From the NCBI RefSeq assembly GCF_002531575.1, contig NZ_NWTI01000026.1, forward strand, positions 1 through 64,000: DNA of 64,000 bases. Direction: 5' to 3'. Position 1 is the stretch's first letter; each line of letters starts with the position of its first letter. Positions 49,839 to 58,492 of the stretch are shown in pieces. Both the position numbers and the translations under genes were made by a program. Origin of the DNA: Bradyrhizobium sp. Y36. GTDB taxonomy: Bacteria; Pseudomonadota; Alphaproteobacteria; Rhizobiales; Xanthobacteraceae. The notes beneath the pieces were generated by a model. The model was not told where the DNA came from and did no database searches. It was given only the letters and a program-made list of their open reading frames with translations.

Positions 49839-51275
49839 ATGTTGAACCGCCATTTCTCGATCTATCTGATCGCCTACATCCTGCCCGCGGCGGTGGGCTT
49901 CTTCGCCGTCACGGCCTATACGCGGCTGCTGACGCCGGCGGAGTACGGCGTCTACGTCGTCGGCATCAGCCTTGCCGGCATCCTGGGGGCGATCTTCTTC
50001 GCCTGGATCAAGCTGTCGGTGTCGCGCTATCAGGCGATGTCGGCCGAGGTCGATTTTCGCGGCACGGCCATGGTCGCCTTCGGCCTGACCGTCGCGGTGC
50101 TCTGCGCCACCACGCCGCTGGTGTTCCTGTTCCGCAGCGACGTCAGCGTCGAGCTGCTGCTCGCCAGCATGTTCGTCGCGATCATGGCCAATGCCGTCGA
50201 TGTCGGCCAGGAGTTCGAACGCGCCAAGTTGCGTCCCTACCGGTTTGCCGCGATCTCGATCGTGCGCAGCGTGTCCAGCGTCGGATTCGGCCTCGTCGGC
50301 ATCTGGCTCGGCTGGGGCGGATTGGGGCTGCTCGCGGCGTTCGGCCTGGGGTCGCTCACCGGCATCATCCTGAATCTCGTCGGCGACCGTACCAAGATCG
50401 CGCGCTTCGAGCGCAGCCAGTTCATGCAGCTGGCGCGCTACGGCCTGCCGCTGACGCTGGCCGGTCTCTCCGTTGCGGTCTATTCGGCCTGCGACCGGCT
50501 CATCGTCGCTTACCTGCTCGGCAAGGACGCGGCGGGCATCTTTGGCGTCGCCGCTGATCTGCCGCGCCAGTTCATGGTGATGATCGCATCCAGCGTCGCC
50601 GCCGCGACCGTGCCGCTGGTGTTCCGGTCCTTGTCCGAGAACAACAGGGAGACGACGCGGGAGCGGCTGACCGAGAGCCTCGAGCTTCTGCTCGTCGTCG
50701 TCACGCCCGTTGCGGTCTGGCTTGCGCTGGCGGCGGATCAGGTCGCCGGCACGCTCGTCGGCGTCGACTTCCGCGCCGGCGTGTCGGCGCTGCTGCCGAC
50801 CCTGGTGCTCGCCCGCTTCTTCGGGATCGCCAATCAGTTCTACGTGCAGATCAGCTTCCAGCTCGCCGAGCGTCCCTTCATGCTGGCGGCGCAGTCCTTC
50901 GCCACGCTGGTCGTGAGCGTGATCCTGATGGTCGCGCTGGTCGCCGGCTACGGCATCTATGGCGCGGCATTGGCAACACTGGCGACCGAGGCGATCGGTT
51001 TCATCGTTGCCGTCGTTCTGATGCGTCGCGCTCATCCCGTGCCGTTCGACTTCAACCGGCTTGCCGGGGTTGCCGTTTCGGCCGCGGCGATGGCTGTGGC
51101 CACCCTCGTTGCGCGTTCGCAGGTCGGTGGCACCGGCTTCATCGCTCTCGTTATCGTCAGTCTCGCCAGCGGCCTTGCCTATGTCGCGACCGCCTGGCTC
51201 CTCAACGTCGCCAACGTTCGGACGCTGTCGCTGCGCTTCCTGCGGGGTTTCAACCGAAAGGCGCTGGGCGTCTAG
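49839..51275 (+). CDS. Wzx-type polysaccharide flippase (MATE/MVF superfamily)
   Basis: 478 residues with about 12-14 transmembrane helices starting at LIAYILPAAVGFFAVTAYTR. The family segments YTRLLTPAEYGVYVVGISLA, RYGLPLTLAGLSVAVYSACDRL and the repeated loops are typical of the Polysacc_synt/MviN-like lipid-linked oligosaccharide flippases. It probably moves a repeat unit across the inner membrane. The divergent xylanase and nearby glycosyltransferase suggest a small polysaccharide locus; no polymerase or other transferases are visible. Confidence 0.9.
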   Translation: MLNRHFSIYLIAYILPAAVGFFAVTAYTRLLTPAEYGVYVVGISLAGILGAIFFAWIKLSVSRYQAMSAEVDFRGTAMVAFGLTVAVLCATTPLVFLFRSDVSVELLLASMFVAIMANAVDVGQEFERAKLRPYRFAAISIVRSVSSVGFGLVGIWLGWGGLGLLAAFGLGSLTGIILNLVGDRTKIARFERSQFMQLARYGLPLTLAGLSVAVYSACDRLIVAYLLGKDAAGIFGVAADLPRQFMVMIASSVAAATVPLVFRSLSENNRETTRERLTESLELLLVVVTPVAVWLALAADQVAGTLVGVDFRAGVSALLPTLVLARFFGIANQFYVQISFQLAERPFMLAAQSFATLVVSVILMVALVAGYGIYGAALATLATEAIGFIVAVVLMRRAHPVPFDFNRLAGVAVSAAAMAVATLVARSQVGGTGFIALVIVSLASGLAYVATAWLLNVANVRTLSLRFLRGFNRKALGV

Positions 51276-51460
51276 CTGCGATGTGAAAGCGCTCAGCCGG
51301 GACCGGGTTCCGGACGGGTGGGTCCTTTGCTCGGGCGAGCAATATTGACCAGCAACTTCGGCCCCGGCGGCCCATGGTGGCTGCATCACCGCCCCTTGTC
51401 GGTATCTGTCGGTGACTGGGAGTGCTGTAACGCTTCCGCCTGATCTCGAGGGTGCATCGC

Positions 51461-51700
51461 ATGCATTTGCAACATGTCCGCTCATCTGGTCCGTCACTCG
51501 CACCAGACCAACCGCCGCGCTGTCCCACGTGCGGAGGCCGCATGAATCTGACGACGATTCCCGACCCATCCGCGTTTGAGATCGGAACGTTCGCATGCGC
51601 CGGCCGTCATCTCGTCCACACCGCCACGACCGGAATCGATGCGATGAATTCAACCGCGGCTCTCTGGATCGCCAGTCACGATTTGCGGCCTCCGACCTGA
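51461..51700 (+). CDS. Small zinc-ribbon-like protein, copy 1
   Basis: 79 residues from ATG 51461 (GAGG 9 nt upstream). It has CPTCGGRM early and a second, degenerate Cys/His site IGTFACAGRHLVH, with the tail ASHDLRPPT. The CPxCxxRM motif is shared with the protein at 54025, in which the second Cys pair is intact (FECSKCGNV). A zinc ribbon that has lost one ligand is likely. It begins the small-gene island after the flippase. Function unknown. Confidence 0.65.
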   Translation: MHLQHVRSSGPSLAPDQPPRCPTCGGRMNLTTIPDPSAFEIGTFACAGRHLVHTATTGIDAMNSTAALWIASHDLRPPT

Positions 51701-51714
51701 CCGGGTGCGCTTCG

Positions 51715-51861
51715 ATGGAGGGCCTGGAGGAATTCATTCGCCGCCAAAACCTGGAAATCTTCAGGAGGCAGATCGATCTGGTCAAAGACGACGCCCGACG
51801 GCAATGGCTTCTGAAGCGTCTCGCCGAGGAAGAGGCGAAAGTCGAGGTTGCGATCCGATAG
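51715..51861 (+). CDS. Small helical protein, 48 residues
   Basis: ATG 51715 to TAG 51861. The product is one long amphipathic helix (LEEFIRRQNLEIFRRQIDLV, then KDDARRQWLLKRLAEEEAKV). It starts 14 bp after the zinc-ribbon gene stop on the same strand, so it is likely in the same transcript. This resembles the short helical proteins of unknown role that are common in rhizobial stress loci. Confidence 0.65.
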   Translation: MEGLEEFIRRQNLEIFRRQIDLVKDDARRQWLLKRLAEEEAKVEVAIR

Positions 51862-51909
51862 GCAATCGGCGGCGCACCACCAAAAGGGTCCGTCGATGGA
51901 TGGTGAGCC

Positions 51910-52260
51910 GTGAGCGGATACATATTCAACAGCAGGGGGATTCGCGCCGGCGTGCTGAGCGGCACGTCGATCTTCGACCTCGCGGGCAAGAAGGTCTACG
52001 ATCTCAGGGGTAACAATATCTATCGTCTCTCGGGCGAGTTGGTCGGTCATACGCTCGACGCGTCGGGTTCTGACAAGCGTCTTGATCGCGCCAGCGAAGG
52101 ACTGCTCTCTGTCCAGGGGGCGCCGGAATCCGACGAGCCGGAGAGCGATCCCGTGCCGCAAAGGCAGCCGTCTGACAGCTTCAGGGAAGCCATACGTCTG
52201 CGCCGCATCCTCTCCGACAGCCCGTCCGGTCGTCCCGAGAATCGTCCCAAGAGACGATGA
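51910..52260 (+). CDS. Small protein with four short beta repeats
   Basis: 116 residues from GTG 51910. The N-terminal 45 residues consist of four similar units: YIFNSRGIRAGV, SIFDLAGKKV, VYDLRGNNIY and RLSGELVGH, each with an aromatic or Leu, a turn and Gly, as in small beta-hairpin or beta-propeller-blade repeats. A polar, Ser/Asp/Arg-rich tail follows (about 55-116). I do not recognise the family. It stands 48 bp after the helical small gene. Confidence 0.65.
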   Translation: MSGYIFNSRGIRAGVLSGTSIFDLAGKKVYDLRGNNIYRLSGELVGHTLDASGSDKRLDRASEGLLSVQGAPESDEPESDPVPQRQPSDSFREAIRLRRILSDSPSGRPENRPKRR

Positions 52261-52339
52261 TTGCGCATTGCCGGAGCTTCACGAATGCCTCGCGCGGGCC
52301 CGCACCGACGCGCGATGCGGGCCCTGTTGCCGCGAAAAT

Positions 52340-52579
52340 CTATTGCAGCGGCGACCGCTTCCCGGTCGCTGCGTCGTAGATCAGGATTTGCAACATCGGA
52401 AACCTGCCGAGCAGTTCGGCGCCGGCTTCTCGGGCGGCCGTTTCGCTGCCGTAACGAGTCTTGAAGTGGCCATCGACCACGAGCGAGAAGCCATCGGCCG
52501 GTGCGATGTCAGCCCTTTGAACGGTTCTCGGCTCGATCTCGTCGATTTGTGTGGTCGGCTTTTCATGGGGGGCTTTCAT
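52340..52579 (-). CDS. Conserved hypothetical protein, 79 residues
   Basis: From ATG 52579 (52606 is an upstream alternative). It contains EIEPRTVQRADIAPADGFSL, VVDGHFKTRYGSETAAREAG, and ELLGRFPMLQILIYDAATGK, a compact alpha/beta pattern without known motifs. It lies just before the Crp gene on the same strand (downstream of it in transcription), and may be its co-transcribed partner. Confidence 0.6.
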   Translation of the reverse strand: MKAPHEKPTTQIDEIEPRTVQRADIAPADGFSLVVDGHFKTRYGSETAAREAGAELLGRFPMLQILIYDAATGKRSPLQ

Positions 52580-52622
52580 GTTGTTGCACGAGATGGCCTG
52601 AGGCATCTCTGCCCCAACCGTC

Positions 52623-53300
52623 TCAGTCGTCCCTCACGATCTCAGGCTTGTCATACAAGACCGCGTTCAGGAGGGAGCTGTGAACCTCGATCTTGCCGTT
52701 GTAGGAGATGAAGCCGAGCTTGCGAAACTTGTTCATGAAGAAGCTGACGCGGGACCGGGTCGTTCCGATCATCTCCGCAAGCGTCTCCTGGCTGACCTGC
52801 GTCGTAATGGGCTGGGGCGCGCCATCCTTGCCGAAATTTGCCAGCAGCAGGAGAAGCCGCGCCAGCCGCTTCTCGCTCGAATTGAACAATTGGTCGATCA
52901 GGTCTTCTTCGATGCGACTGTTTCGGCCGAGCAGATATTCCATGAACAACTCGGAGAACTTCGGTTCGCTCTTGAGTGTCGCCAGCATCGCTGATTTCGC
53001 GATGGATGTGACCACACATTGTTCCATCGCCACCGTTGTCGATATCCGCAAGGCATGGCCGTTCAGGCAGCCTTCGCCGAAGAACTGTCCGGGCTCCAAG
53101 ATCCCGACCACGGCTTCCTTGCCCTGCTCGGAGATGACGGTGACCTTGATCCTTCCCTTCTGGATGTAGAAAACGGCATCCGCGGCATCGCCCTGCGAGA
53201 ACACGACCTGGTTCTTGTCGAATTTCAATATGGCTTTGCCGTCGCCGACCTTGGCGAGGAAGAGTTTGGGATCGAACGCGCTTTTCACCGCTTTTGGCAT
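52623..53300 (-). CDS. Crp/Fnr-family transcriptional regulator
   Basis: 225 residues from ATG 53300. The cNMP-binding fold spans about 10-125 (FDKNQVVFSQGDAADAVFYI, QKGRIKVTVISEQGKEAVVG, PGQFFGEGCLNGHALRISTT) and the winged HTH about 150-215 (TTQVSQETLAEMIGTTRSRV, NKFRKLGFI). There are no Fnr-type N-terminal Cys clusters, so it is not an Fe-S sensor. The frame extends to 53441 with a Pro/Arg-rich segment whose third codon positions are unbiased; I therefore reject that extension. Confidence 0.88.
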   Translation of the reverse strand: MPKAVKSAFDPKLFLAKVGDGKAILKFDKNQVVFSQGDAADAVFYIQKGRIKVTVISEQGKEAVVGILEPGQFFGEGCLNGHALRISTTVAMEQCVVTSIAKSAMLATLKSEPKFSELFMEYLLGRNSRIEEDLIDQLFNSSEKRLARLLLLLANFGKDGAPQPITTQVSQETLAEMIGTTRSRVSFFMNKFRKLGFISYNGKIEVHSSLLNAVLYDKPEIVRDD

Positions 53301-53437
53301 GACATTGTGAAGACCCGATGGAGGCACCCTCAGCTTAGCAGGCCTGGGGCCGGGCGCATCGGGTAAATCTTGCTTCCGATCCGGACCAGGCCGTTGTGGC
53401 GGCGGTTTCGGGCGTCGTGCCATACGGTTGATCTGCG

Positions 53438-53758
53438 TCAATGCCGCACGACCGTCTGATGCCGGTCCTTCATGAGCGCGGCATCCAGTTCCGTTGGGCT
53501 GATCGAGAAGGACTGGATCGGCAGTTGGGAGGCAGACGTCGCAGGCGTCTGAAACAGCGTTGCCACGCGCCGGTAGGCGATCCTCGACAGCCCGTCGATC
53601 TGCTCGTCGTCAGTGATGACGACATATTCGCCGGCGGGCTGAATGCCCTCCAGTCCCTGAAGGATGAAGGGATTGGTGAATGAAACGATGGTCCGCGTTG
53701 TCCTGATGGTCAAGGTGAAATCTCCCGGACGAACCTTCAGAGGCGTCAGCCGCGCCAT
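53438..53758 (-). CDS. Conserved hypothetical protein, 106 residues
   Basis: From ATG 53758: MARLTPLKVRPGDFTLTIRT, then a beta-rich segment (IVSFTNPFILQGLEGIQPAG, EYVVITDDEQIDGLSRIAYR) and a helical end (SPTELDAALMKDRHQ). The YRRVATLFQTPA region suggests a small all-beta or alpha/beta domain. No family recognised. It precedes the Crp gene on the same strand and may be regulated with it. Confidence 0.65.
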   Translation of the reverse strand: MARLTPLKVRPGDFTLTIRTTRTIVSFTNPFILQGLEGIQPAGEYVVITDDEQIDGLSRIAYRRVATLFQTPATSASQLPIQSFSISPTELDAALMKDRHQTVVRH

Positions 53759-54024
53759 TTGTCGATCCGGCCTGTCGCTCCGGCCGGAAGCGGCCGATAG
53801 ACAGCGAGAGTCTATCGATTGGCTCACTCTGTCGCAGAGCAGAATTGCTCAGCTTTGAAGGAATGGTTCGCAATTGATCGTGAGGCGCTCACTGGAACGA
53901 ACCCCGCCGGGGTTACTTGGTGAGGGCGACCGGATATGGTGCCCACTCATCATAGCCGATGAATGGCGGCCTTGGTTCGTAACCCCCGGGCTGGGGCCGC
54001 TTCCTCGGGCGTTACCCTTCGTTG

Positions 54025-54222
54025 TTATCTGGCTGATCCGTTCGGATCGTCCACCGTTGTCTCGTGGACGTTCCCGCACTTGGAGCATTCGAAGATCCGC
54101 AGGTTGGGACCGTCGCAACTTGCCCCGACGTGGACCAGCAGCATGCGGCTCTGGCAGGCCGGGCAGAGTGGCCGGCGTATTGGAATCAGCGTCGGTTCTG
54201 GACGAGCATAGATCTCGGACAT
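54025..54222 (-). CDS. Small zinc-ribbon protein, copy 2
   Basis: 65 residues from ATG 54222 (AGGACC upstream). It holds two Cys pairs, CPACQSRM (about 19-26) and FECSKCGNVHET (about 48-59), which form a classical zinc ribbon; the start MSEIYARPEPTLIPIRRP is basic and the end is acidic (VDDPNGSAR). It is the intact relative of the protein at 51461. Small ribbons of this type are frequent in Bradyrhizobium without known function. Confidence 0.75.
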   Translation of the reverse strand: MSEIYARPEPTLIPIRRPLCPACQSRMLLVHVGASCDGPNLRIFECSKCGNVHETTVDDPNGSAR

Positions 54223-54530
54223 ATGAAGGTCCTGCCCAAATGGCGGGTTATGCTGGAGCCTAAGCCGCCGCCGAAGGCAGCCGATTCGCCGACTGAGCAT
54301 GCCGCGCTCGCGTGTCAGCCACTGTTCAATATTGCTCACATTGCCGGAAAATCGCCGGCCGGTCCGCGAAAGCGTTCGACCTAGCCCTTCCCATCCCAGT
54401 CGCGGTGTGTCATGGGGGCAGGCAAATTCGGCGACAACGCCGGCTCCGGCGAGCAATACTGCTCAGCAGGACATCCTCGCACGGATCAATATGAGCTGTG
54501 CGGGGCACGACCTGATAACTGCCGCCGGAC
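54223..54530. other. 308-bp gap ahead of the desaturase
   Basis: Between the divergent zinc-ribbon and desaturase genes. Open frames on both strands (54025-54456 minus extended, 54299-54913 plus) are non-conserved and Arg-rich. A GGAAC at 53894 and scattered GATCAA pieces are seen but no full promoter can be named. Confidence 0.4.
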
Positions 54531-55616
54531 GTGTCCGTGGACGACAGCAGTACCTCTTCGGCGGGCATGTTCGGGAGCAGACCAGAGATGACTCAAGGAA
54601 CGCCGGAGATCCGCGCATCGGCGCAGTTGCTCGCCCGCTATCGCGAGCCGGACAGTGCGCGCGGTGTTCTCGAACTGGTGATCACGGCGGTGCCGCTCTG
54701 CGTCATCTGGGCTCTGATCTGGGTCGCTCTCGACCACGGCTATTGGTTTGCTCTGCTGCTCGAGGTGCCTGCCGCAGGCTTGCTGGTTCGGCTCTTCATG
54801 ATCCAGCACGATTGCGGGCACGGCTCGTTCTTCCGCGGCCGCGTCGCGAACGATTGGGTCGGCCGAGCCATCGGCGTGATGACACTGACGCCGTACGATT
54901 ACTGGCGGCATAATCATGCCCGCCATCATGCCAACTCCGGCAATCTCGATCACAGGGGCCTGGGCGACATCGATACGATGACCGTGCGCGAGTTTCTCGG
55001 GCAGTCGCGATGGCGTCGGACACTATACCGCTTGTATCGGCATCCCATCGTCATGTTTGGCGTAGGGCCCACATATCTGTTCATCTTAAAGCATCGATTG
55101 CCGATAGGGATCATGCGGAGCGGCTGGAAGCCCTGGCTGAGCACAATGGGCACCAACGTCGCGATCGCCGTTCTGGTCGCCGCGATGATCCGGCTGGTCG
55201 GCTATGGGCCGTTCCTGCTGGTACACCTGCCGATCGTCGTTCTGGCGGCGTCGATCGGTGTCTGGCTGTTCTATGTCCAGCACCAGTTCGAGCACACCTA
55301 CTGGTCGCACGATGAGACCTGGAATTTTCATGACGCCGCGCTGTACGGCAGCTCCCACTACCAATTGCCGGCTGTCTTGCGATGGTTCACGGCAAATATC
55401 GGCATCCACCACATCCATCATTTGTGCAGTCGAATTCCCTGCTATCGCTTGCCCGACGTGTTGCGGGATCATCCGCAATTCGTCGGCCGCGAACGGATTA
55501 CGCTGCTCCAGAGCTTGCGGACCGTGCGCCTGACCTTGTGGGATGAGGAACGGCTGCGGCTGGTATCCTTTGGCGAGGCAGCCTCGGCTTCAACCGCCTC
55601 GCCCGTGATCAGCTAG
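54531..55616 (+). CDS. Membrane fatty-acid desaturase
   Basis: 361 residues from GTG 54531; an internal ATG at 54588 is a possible shorter start. Three histidine boxes are present: HDCGH (93-97), HNHARHH (127-133) and HHIHH (in GIHHIHHLCSRIP), with four transmembrane helices in two pairs between and after them. This is the DesA/Delta-9-12-type acyl-lipid desaturase pattern that introduces double bonds using a ferredoxin and oxygen. A role in membrane fluidity under cold or other stress is usual. No regulator partner of the DesK/DesR type is adjacent. Confidence 0.9.
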   Translation: MSVDDSSTSSAGMFGSRPEMTQGTPEIRASAQLLARYREPDSARGVLELVITAVPLCVIWALIWVALDHGYWFALLLEVPAAGLLVRLFMIQHDCGHGSFFRGRVANDWVGRAIGVMTLTPYDYWRHNHARHHANSGNLDHRGLGDIDTMTVREFLGQSRWRRTLYRLYRHPIVMFGVGPTYLFILKHRLPIGIMRSGWKPWLSTMGTNVAIAVLVAAMIRLVGYGPFLLVHLPIVVLAASIGVWLFYVQHQFEHTYWSHDETWNFHDAALYGSSHYQLPAVLRWFTANIGIHHIHHLCSRIPCYRLPDVLRDHPQFVGRERITLLQSLRTVRLTLWDEERLRLVSFGEAASASTASPVIS

Positions 55617-56036
55617 TTACCCCTCCGGCCAATATTCAGCAGAGAAGCGCTGGGCGCTTAACTGCCCTTTTCAGCCAAAGCTTGTCGCTCGGCAACAAGA
55701 CGCTGGCGCAGTGCGCAGTCGTCAAAGCGGGGACGTGGGCGATCTGTGACCGGATTGTGGTCTCTGGGGCGCTCGGCTCGGAAATGGGGCGGATATCCGG
55801 GATTTCGTCGTCGCGGCGGCGGACATTCTGCCGCAGCGATGGACCACCAGCTTCAGGCCAGTCTTGGCCACAAGCCGCCCTTTCGCCCGCGCGGGCCGTC
55901 GTATATGAGAGATTTGCCGCCGGAAGAGGCCGTAGAGCGTTGGATTCGGAACAGATGGCGGCTGCGATTTCTTAATCCAAAGACTGCAATCTGACCGATG
56001 ATCGACGTAAGCACGGACTGACAACCGGGGTAAGGC
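55617..56036. other. 420-bp gap with one doubtful small ORF
   Basis: Between the desaturase and the L,D-transpeptidase genes. A 51-residue frame from ATG 55839 (LPPEEAVERWIRNRWRLRFL near its end, stop at 55994) has a protein-like charge pattern but no ribosome-binding site, so it is left as doubtful. The rest shows nothing recognisable. Confidence 0.4.
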
Positions 56037-57593
56037 ATGAAAGACCGACTGACAACGGCGCAATTCACCGGTGCGATGCGGCGTTGGGGCCCTCCCGGAC
56101 TTGTGACGTTGGCGGCGATGGCGGTCCTGGCGGCGGTCGCGCCGGCGAGCGCGGCCAAGCAGGCGCGCCAGCCGGCCGAGGCGGTGGCCCCGCGCCCGGC
56201 CGGCGAGCCGATCATGGCGATCGTGTCGATCAAGAGCCAGCAGGTCACGTTCTACGATTCCGAGGGCTGGATCCTGCGCGCGCCGGTGTCGACCGGCACC
56301 ACGGGACGCGAGACGCCGGCCGGCGTCTTCGCCATCGTCGAGAAGGACAAGGACCACCGCTCGACCATGTATGACGATGCCTGGATGCCGAACATGCAGC
56401 GCATCACCTGGAACGGCATCGCGCTGCATGGCGGACCGCTGCCGGGCTACGCCGCCTCGCACGGCTGCGTGCGCATGCCGTTCGGCTTTGCCGAGGGCCT
56501 GTTCGACAAGACCTATATCGGGATGCGGGTGATCATCTCGCCCCACGATACGGTCCCGACGGAATTCTCCCACCCCTCGCTGTTCGTGCCGAAGCCGGAA
56601 GCCATCGCCGCCGTGCCCGGCCGGGCGTCCAAGCTCTCCGCCGAGGCCGAGGAGGCGACACGAGCTGCCGACGAGGCCAAGAAGGCTGCTTCCGCTGCTG
56701 CAAAGGAAGCCTCCTCGCTGCCTGCTGCGCTGCGCAAGCTGGAACAGCAGAAGGCCCGCGCCGACGCCGAGCTCGCCTTCGCCGACAAGACGCTCGCCAA
56801 CGCCAAGACCGATCAGGCCCGCGCCAAGGCCGAGGAATTGAAGCAGAAGGCGGCGACCAAGGCCGCCGACGCGGCGACGCAGCTCGACGCCGCCAAGGCC
56901 GCGGCGCAGCCGAAGCGCGATGCGGTGGCAGCGACCAAGGACGCCGCGAAAGCCGCTGCGACCAGGAAGACCGAGGCCGTCCAGGCGGCGACCGATGCAA
57001 AGCTCGCGGGCGAGCCGGTCTCTGTCTACATCAGCCGCTCGACGCAAAAGCTCTATGTGCGGCGAAACACGCATAAGCCGGCGCCCGATGGCGGCGGCGA
57101 GGTGTTCGACACCAGCATCGAGGTGCCCGTCACGATCCGCAATCCCGAACGGCCCCTCGGCACGCATATCTTCACGGCGATGGCGAAGTCCGACACGGGC
57201 CTGCGCTGGAGCGTGGTGACGATCGAAAACGGCGACGAGGCCCGCAACGCGCTCGACCGCATCACCATCCCGCAGGACGTGTGGGACCGCATCGGCCCGA
57301 CCGCCTTGCCGCGCTCCTCGATCATCATCTCGGACGAACCGCTGAGCGCCGAGACCAATTACCGGACCGAGTTCGTCGCGGTGCTGAGCGACCAGCCGCA
57401 AGGCGGCTTCATCACCCGCAAGCCGACCGCGCCGGCCATGATCGCCAGCGATGACGGCTGGGACAATGGCGGCAACGGCTTCGGCTTCTTCTACCAGCGT
57501 GATCCCTACGTCCAGCCGGCCAATCCGCGCCGGCAGCGTGGCCAGTACCAGTATTATCAATCGACGCAGCCGATGCAGCGGAGCTGGTGGTAA
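56037..57593 (+). CDS. Two-domain L,D-transpeptidase (YkuD family)
   Basis: 518 residues: a signal/anchor helix (about 20-40), then a YkuD domain (about 58-175) with the full catalytic motif HGGPLPGYAASHGCVRMP (His131, His142, Cys144, Arg146). An Ala/Lys/Glu-rich coiled coil spans about 195-345. A second beta-rich domain (about 350-470) begins VSVYISRSTQKLYVRRNTH and looks like another YkuD fold without the Cys, then a Gly/Asn/Gln/Tyr-rich tail. It cross-links peptidoglycan or anchors proteins; the coiled coil may reach across the periplasm. Confidence 0.9.
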   Translation: MKDRLTTAQFTGAMRRWGPPGLVTLAAMAVLAAVAPASAAKQARQPAEAVAPRPAGEPIMAIVSIKSQQVTFYDSEGWILRAPVSTGTTGRETPAGVFAIVEKDKDHRSTMYDDAWMPNMQRITWNGIALHGGPLPGYAASHGCVRMPFGFAEGLFDKTYIGMRVIISPHDTVPTEFSHPSLFVPKPEAIAAVPGRASKLSAEAEEATRAADEAKKAASAAAKEASSLPAALRKLEQQKARADAELAFADKTLANAKTDQARAKAEELKQKAATKAADAATQLDAAKAAAQPKRDAVAATKDAAKAAATRKTEAVQAATDAKLAGEPVSVYISRSTQKLYVRRNTHKPAPDGGGEVFDTSIEVPVTIRNPERPLGTHIFTAMAKSDTGLRWSVVTIENGDEARNALDRITIPQDVWDRIGPTALPRSSIIISDEPLSAETNYRTEFVAVLSDQPQGGFITRKPTAPAMIASDDGWDNGGNGFGFFYQRDPYVQPANPRRQRGQYQYYQSTQPMQRSWW

Positions 57594-57626
57594 CTGCTCG
57601 CCCGCTGCGGCGGACCGCGGTCGTCT

Positions 57627-58439
57627 CTACGCGCGCGCTTCGATCACGATCGCCTGGATCTTGCCGTCGACCGCTCCGGATCCATGCTGGCTTCGGAGCG
57701 CTTCGGCAACGAGGTCGGTCGCGGCCTGAAGCTTGCTGGCATCTCTTGCCTCGATTTCGCTGCGCAGCGGCGTGCCCTGGCACAGGGCGAGCGCGACATA
57801 TTCGGGCGAGGGCGCGCGGCTCGTCTCGGATCGCGTCTCGATCGAGATGTCGCGGAAGCCTGCGCGTTCGAGGTCGGTTCGGATGACGGCTTTGTCGTAA
57901 TAGCCGTGCGGCGTGCGGACCATAAAACGCGGCGGATCATCGGGAAACATCTGGCCGAGTGCAATTGTCGCCTCGTGGGTGACCACATTGTCCTCGATGC
58001 GGTCCCAGACGTTGAACACGAACGTGCCGCCGGGCTTCAGGACGCGCTTGATCTCTCCGTAAGCCTTGACGCGGTCGGGAAAGAACATCGCGCCGAACTG
58101 GCAGCAGACCACGTCGAACTCGGTGTCGCCGAACGGCAGGGCCATGGCGTCCGCCTGCCGCCAGGTGATGCGATCGTCGTTTGCCTGGCGCTGCGCGGCA
58201 ACGGCGAGCATGGGCTCGTTGAGATCGCTCGCGACATAACGAACGCCGTCGGGCAACGCCGCCGCCACCGCGCGCGTCACGGCGCCCGTGCCAGCGGCGA
58301 TCTCCAGCAGCACGGCGGGAGAGCGGGCCGCGACGCGTTTCGCGATATCCTCCGCATAGACGGAGAAGATCATCGGCACGAGATACTCGTCGTAGATTTT
58401 CGGAATCGAGCCGGCGAAAACCTTGTCAGTGTTGGACAT
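57627..58439 (-). CDS. Class I SAM-dependent methyltransferase
   Basis: 270 residues. Motif I is VLLEIAAGTGAVTRAVAAAL, with ITWRQADAMALPFGDTEFDV (motif II/post-I) and RVLKPGGTFVFNVWDRIEDN (motif III). This is a Methyltransf_11/25-type fold acting on small molecules; the acceptor is unknown. It ends 33 bp from the stop of the convergent L,D-transpeptidase gene and lies beyond the caspase gene on the same strand (54 bp), so it might be co-transcribed with that pair. Confidence 0.88.
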   Translation of the reverse strand: MSNTDKVFAGSIPKIYDEYLVPMIFSVYAEDIAKRVAARSPAVLLEIAAGTGAVTRAVAAALPDGVRYVASDLNEPMLAVAAQRQANDDRITWRQADAMALPFGDTEFDVVCCQFGAMFFPDRVKAYGEIKRVLKPGGTFVFNVWDRIEDNVVTHEATIALGQMFPDDPPRFMVRTPHGYYDKAVIRTDLERAGFRDISIETRSETSRAPSPEYVALALCQGTPLRSEIEARDASKLQAATDLVAEALRSQHGSGAVDGKIQAIVIEARA

Positions 58440-58492
58440 GTTTGCCTCGCTGAAGGTTCGGACACGGGACCTATGTTAGCACGGCTCGCCGC

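Noticed and set aside
53301..53423. N-terminal extension of the Crp/Fnr regulator from an upstream ATG
   Set aside because: The extra 41 residues are Pro/Arg-rich with mixed third positions including TTA and CGA codons, unlike the gene body; ATG 53300 fits the family better.
53893..53920. EcfG-type promoter (GGAAC with downstream GTT)
   Set aside because: The spacer between GGAAC and GTT is 13 nt, not 16-17 as in known EcfG promoters.
55839..55994. A 51-codon ORF before the L,D-transpeptidase gene
   Set aside because: Protein-like charge pattern but no ribosome-binding site and no partner; kept only as a doubtful mention in the gap entry.
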